Shown here: one piece after another, positions 63,170-64,000 of the stretch
Numbering within the stretch: the stretch's first letter is position 1
Layout: each line of letters opens with the position of its first letter
Origin: Isoetes taiwanensis
Lineage: Eukaryota; Streptophyta; Lycopodiopsida; Isoetales; Isoetaceae
Direction: 5' to 3'
DNA: 64,000 nt
NCBI GenBank assembly: GCA_021234155.1
Contig: JAJEKV010000009.1
Coordinates: forward strand, 6,623,546 to 6,687,545
Notes under the pieces: generated by a model
The model's input: only the letters and a program-made list of their open reading frames with translations
Told to the model about the DNA's origin: nothing
The model's database searches: none
Made by a program: the position numbers and the translations under genes

Positions 63170-64000
63170 GTCATTCTTTTTCATACACACCCGCATGCTC
63201 TCTCTCTCTATACTACTATTGCTACTGCAGTCATTATCTCTAGTGGCTTGAAGCATGATTTGGTCTAGTTTTTCCGTTGCTAATTGACGGTTTTTAAATA
63301 AAATTCTTTTTAGCTTGTAGTCCTTTAAATAGGGTATCTCTTTGACCTTCATTTGCTCCATAGTGATTTTTTGGCATAGGTCTTATCCCCTTTGCATGGC
63401 TCCCTTTAGTATAATAGTAATTTCAATGCCCACCATTGTGGGGTTTAAAAGATTCTTTTCTGTCTTTCCTTGGACTTTTCTCCATTGTGTGTTGCCATGG
63501 CTGGCCAGTTTTTACTCCTTTTTGGTGGGTTCGTTATCTACTTTGTCTTGTTCTAACTCTATTGTTTATTGCAAATAGTGGTTCCCTAATTTAGAAGGTT
63601 GTTAAACGTACCTTTGTTTCTTTGCCCTTTCGATCCCGCGTACATTTTAAACCGGGTCTTCCTCTTGTTTATTCTTGCCTCCTCTATAATCTTGACTTTT
63701 CACAAGTATTGTGCTCGTCTCTTCGCTGATCTATTGTGCTCTTCGAATCCTTTCCTATCTCCATCATTGGTCGTCTGTAAGGTAAGCTATTGATTCTATT
63801 TTTGGGACGTCATAGAATAGGCATTTCTTCTTTGATTGTTGTATCTTCTTACTGTTTACTGTTTTTGGGAATTCGCTTTTGTCTGAGTAATTGGATTGCA
63901 GGTGGAGCATCTCTTATTTTTCTGTGGTTTTGCAACTTGCATAATTGCTTGATCTAGTTGGTTGTTATTTGCAAATTTATTTGATCATGTTGCATTTGTA
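63169..64000. other. T-rich region, no gene called
   Basis: Plus-strand text is T-rich, as in plant introns. TAAGGTAAGC at about 63778 and TTGCAG near 63901 could be a donor and acceptor of an intron whose exons are not recognisable here. Confidence 0.3.

Noticed and set aside
63053-63361. 102-codon minus-strand frame rich in Cys-Val
   Set aside because: The Cys-Val run is just the AC microsatellite translated.
1-64000. CRISPR array, rRNA, bacterial operon or plasmid features
   Set aside because: No spaced direct-repeat array, rRNA or operon structure is visible; introns, LTR elements and poly-A LINEs indicate a eukaryotic nuclear genome.

Overview
The window looks like repeat-rich nuclear DNA of a land plant. 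Plant-type gene pieces are visible: an EMSY-LIKE (EML) Agenet/Tudor gene, and relics of an ABCB transporter, a phosphoinositide phospholipase C and a 5-oxoprolinase. Around them lie plant LTR retrotransposons, several non-LTR retrotransposons, DNA transposons and microsatellites. A Tf1/Tcn1-like self-priming chromovirus and a Helentron-type helicase-endonuclease relic lean towards a non-seed plant (moss, lycophyte or fern). That is inference only; I could not fix the species. I saw no rRNA, no intact tRNA and no CRISPR array.

Layout. 1-7.0 kb: a 153 bp Tourist-like MITE, then a decayed L1-type LINE on the minus strand (about 6.6 to 1.59 kb, poly-A tail reading as poly-T at 1588). 7.37-7.95 kb: a small exon-like minus-strand fragment. 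8.0-21.5 kb: a three-level nest. The outer Ty3/gypsy chromovirus (8008-21548, LTRs about 0.5 kb, self-priming signature, integrase deleted) is split in gag by an inner gypsy element (8777-17982, two 640 bp LTRs). Most of the inner pol is inverted, and the inverted part holds a 3.06 kb hAT-like DNA transposon (12764-15821). That transposon carries exon-like gene pieces and an array of perfect palindromes.

23.5-34.35 kb: a third gypsy element with a perfect 5 bp target duplication (TGCCG), LTRs of 585 and 593 bp, gag-pol broken by several frameshifts and a stop, and about 3.2 kb of extra coding sequence after integrase that reads into the 3' LTR. 35.9-41.15 kb: a decayed copy of the EML locus split by a LINE, itself split by a second, 5'-truncated LINE with one 681-codon ORF and a TCTA-repeat 3' end. 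41.2-43.3 kb: a foldback MITE, a tandem duplication and an ABCB pseudogene. 43.3-51.3 kb: AT-rich repeats, two tRNA-like SINE heads and a family of about 320 bp units attached to TG/TCTG/TCCG microsatellites.

51.3-52.45 kb: three minus-strand exons of an EML gene with intact splice signals, the best host-gene candidate. 54.24-54.38 kb: a nested foldback. 56.8-57.95 kb: PIF1-type helicase plus EEP endonuclease relic (Helentron). 58.9-62.05 kb: a mosaic, all on the minus strand, of chromovirus integrase/chromodomain, PLC C2 domain, a second copy of the integrase tail and 5-oxoprolinase. 62.0-62.75 kb: an unrecognised plus-strand coding-like piece. The rest is AT-rich, with a long AC microsatellite.

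Almost every protein-coding signal is mobile-element or pseudogene material. The value of the window lies in the order of nested insertions and in gene fragments carried by, or fused to, elements.
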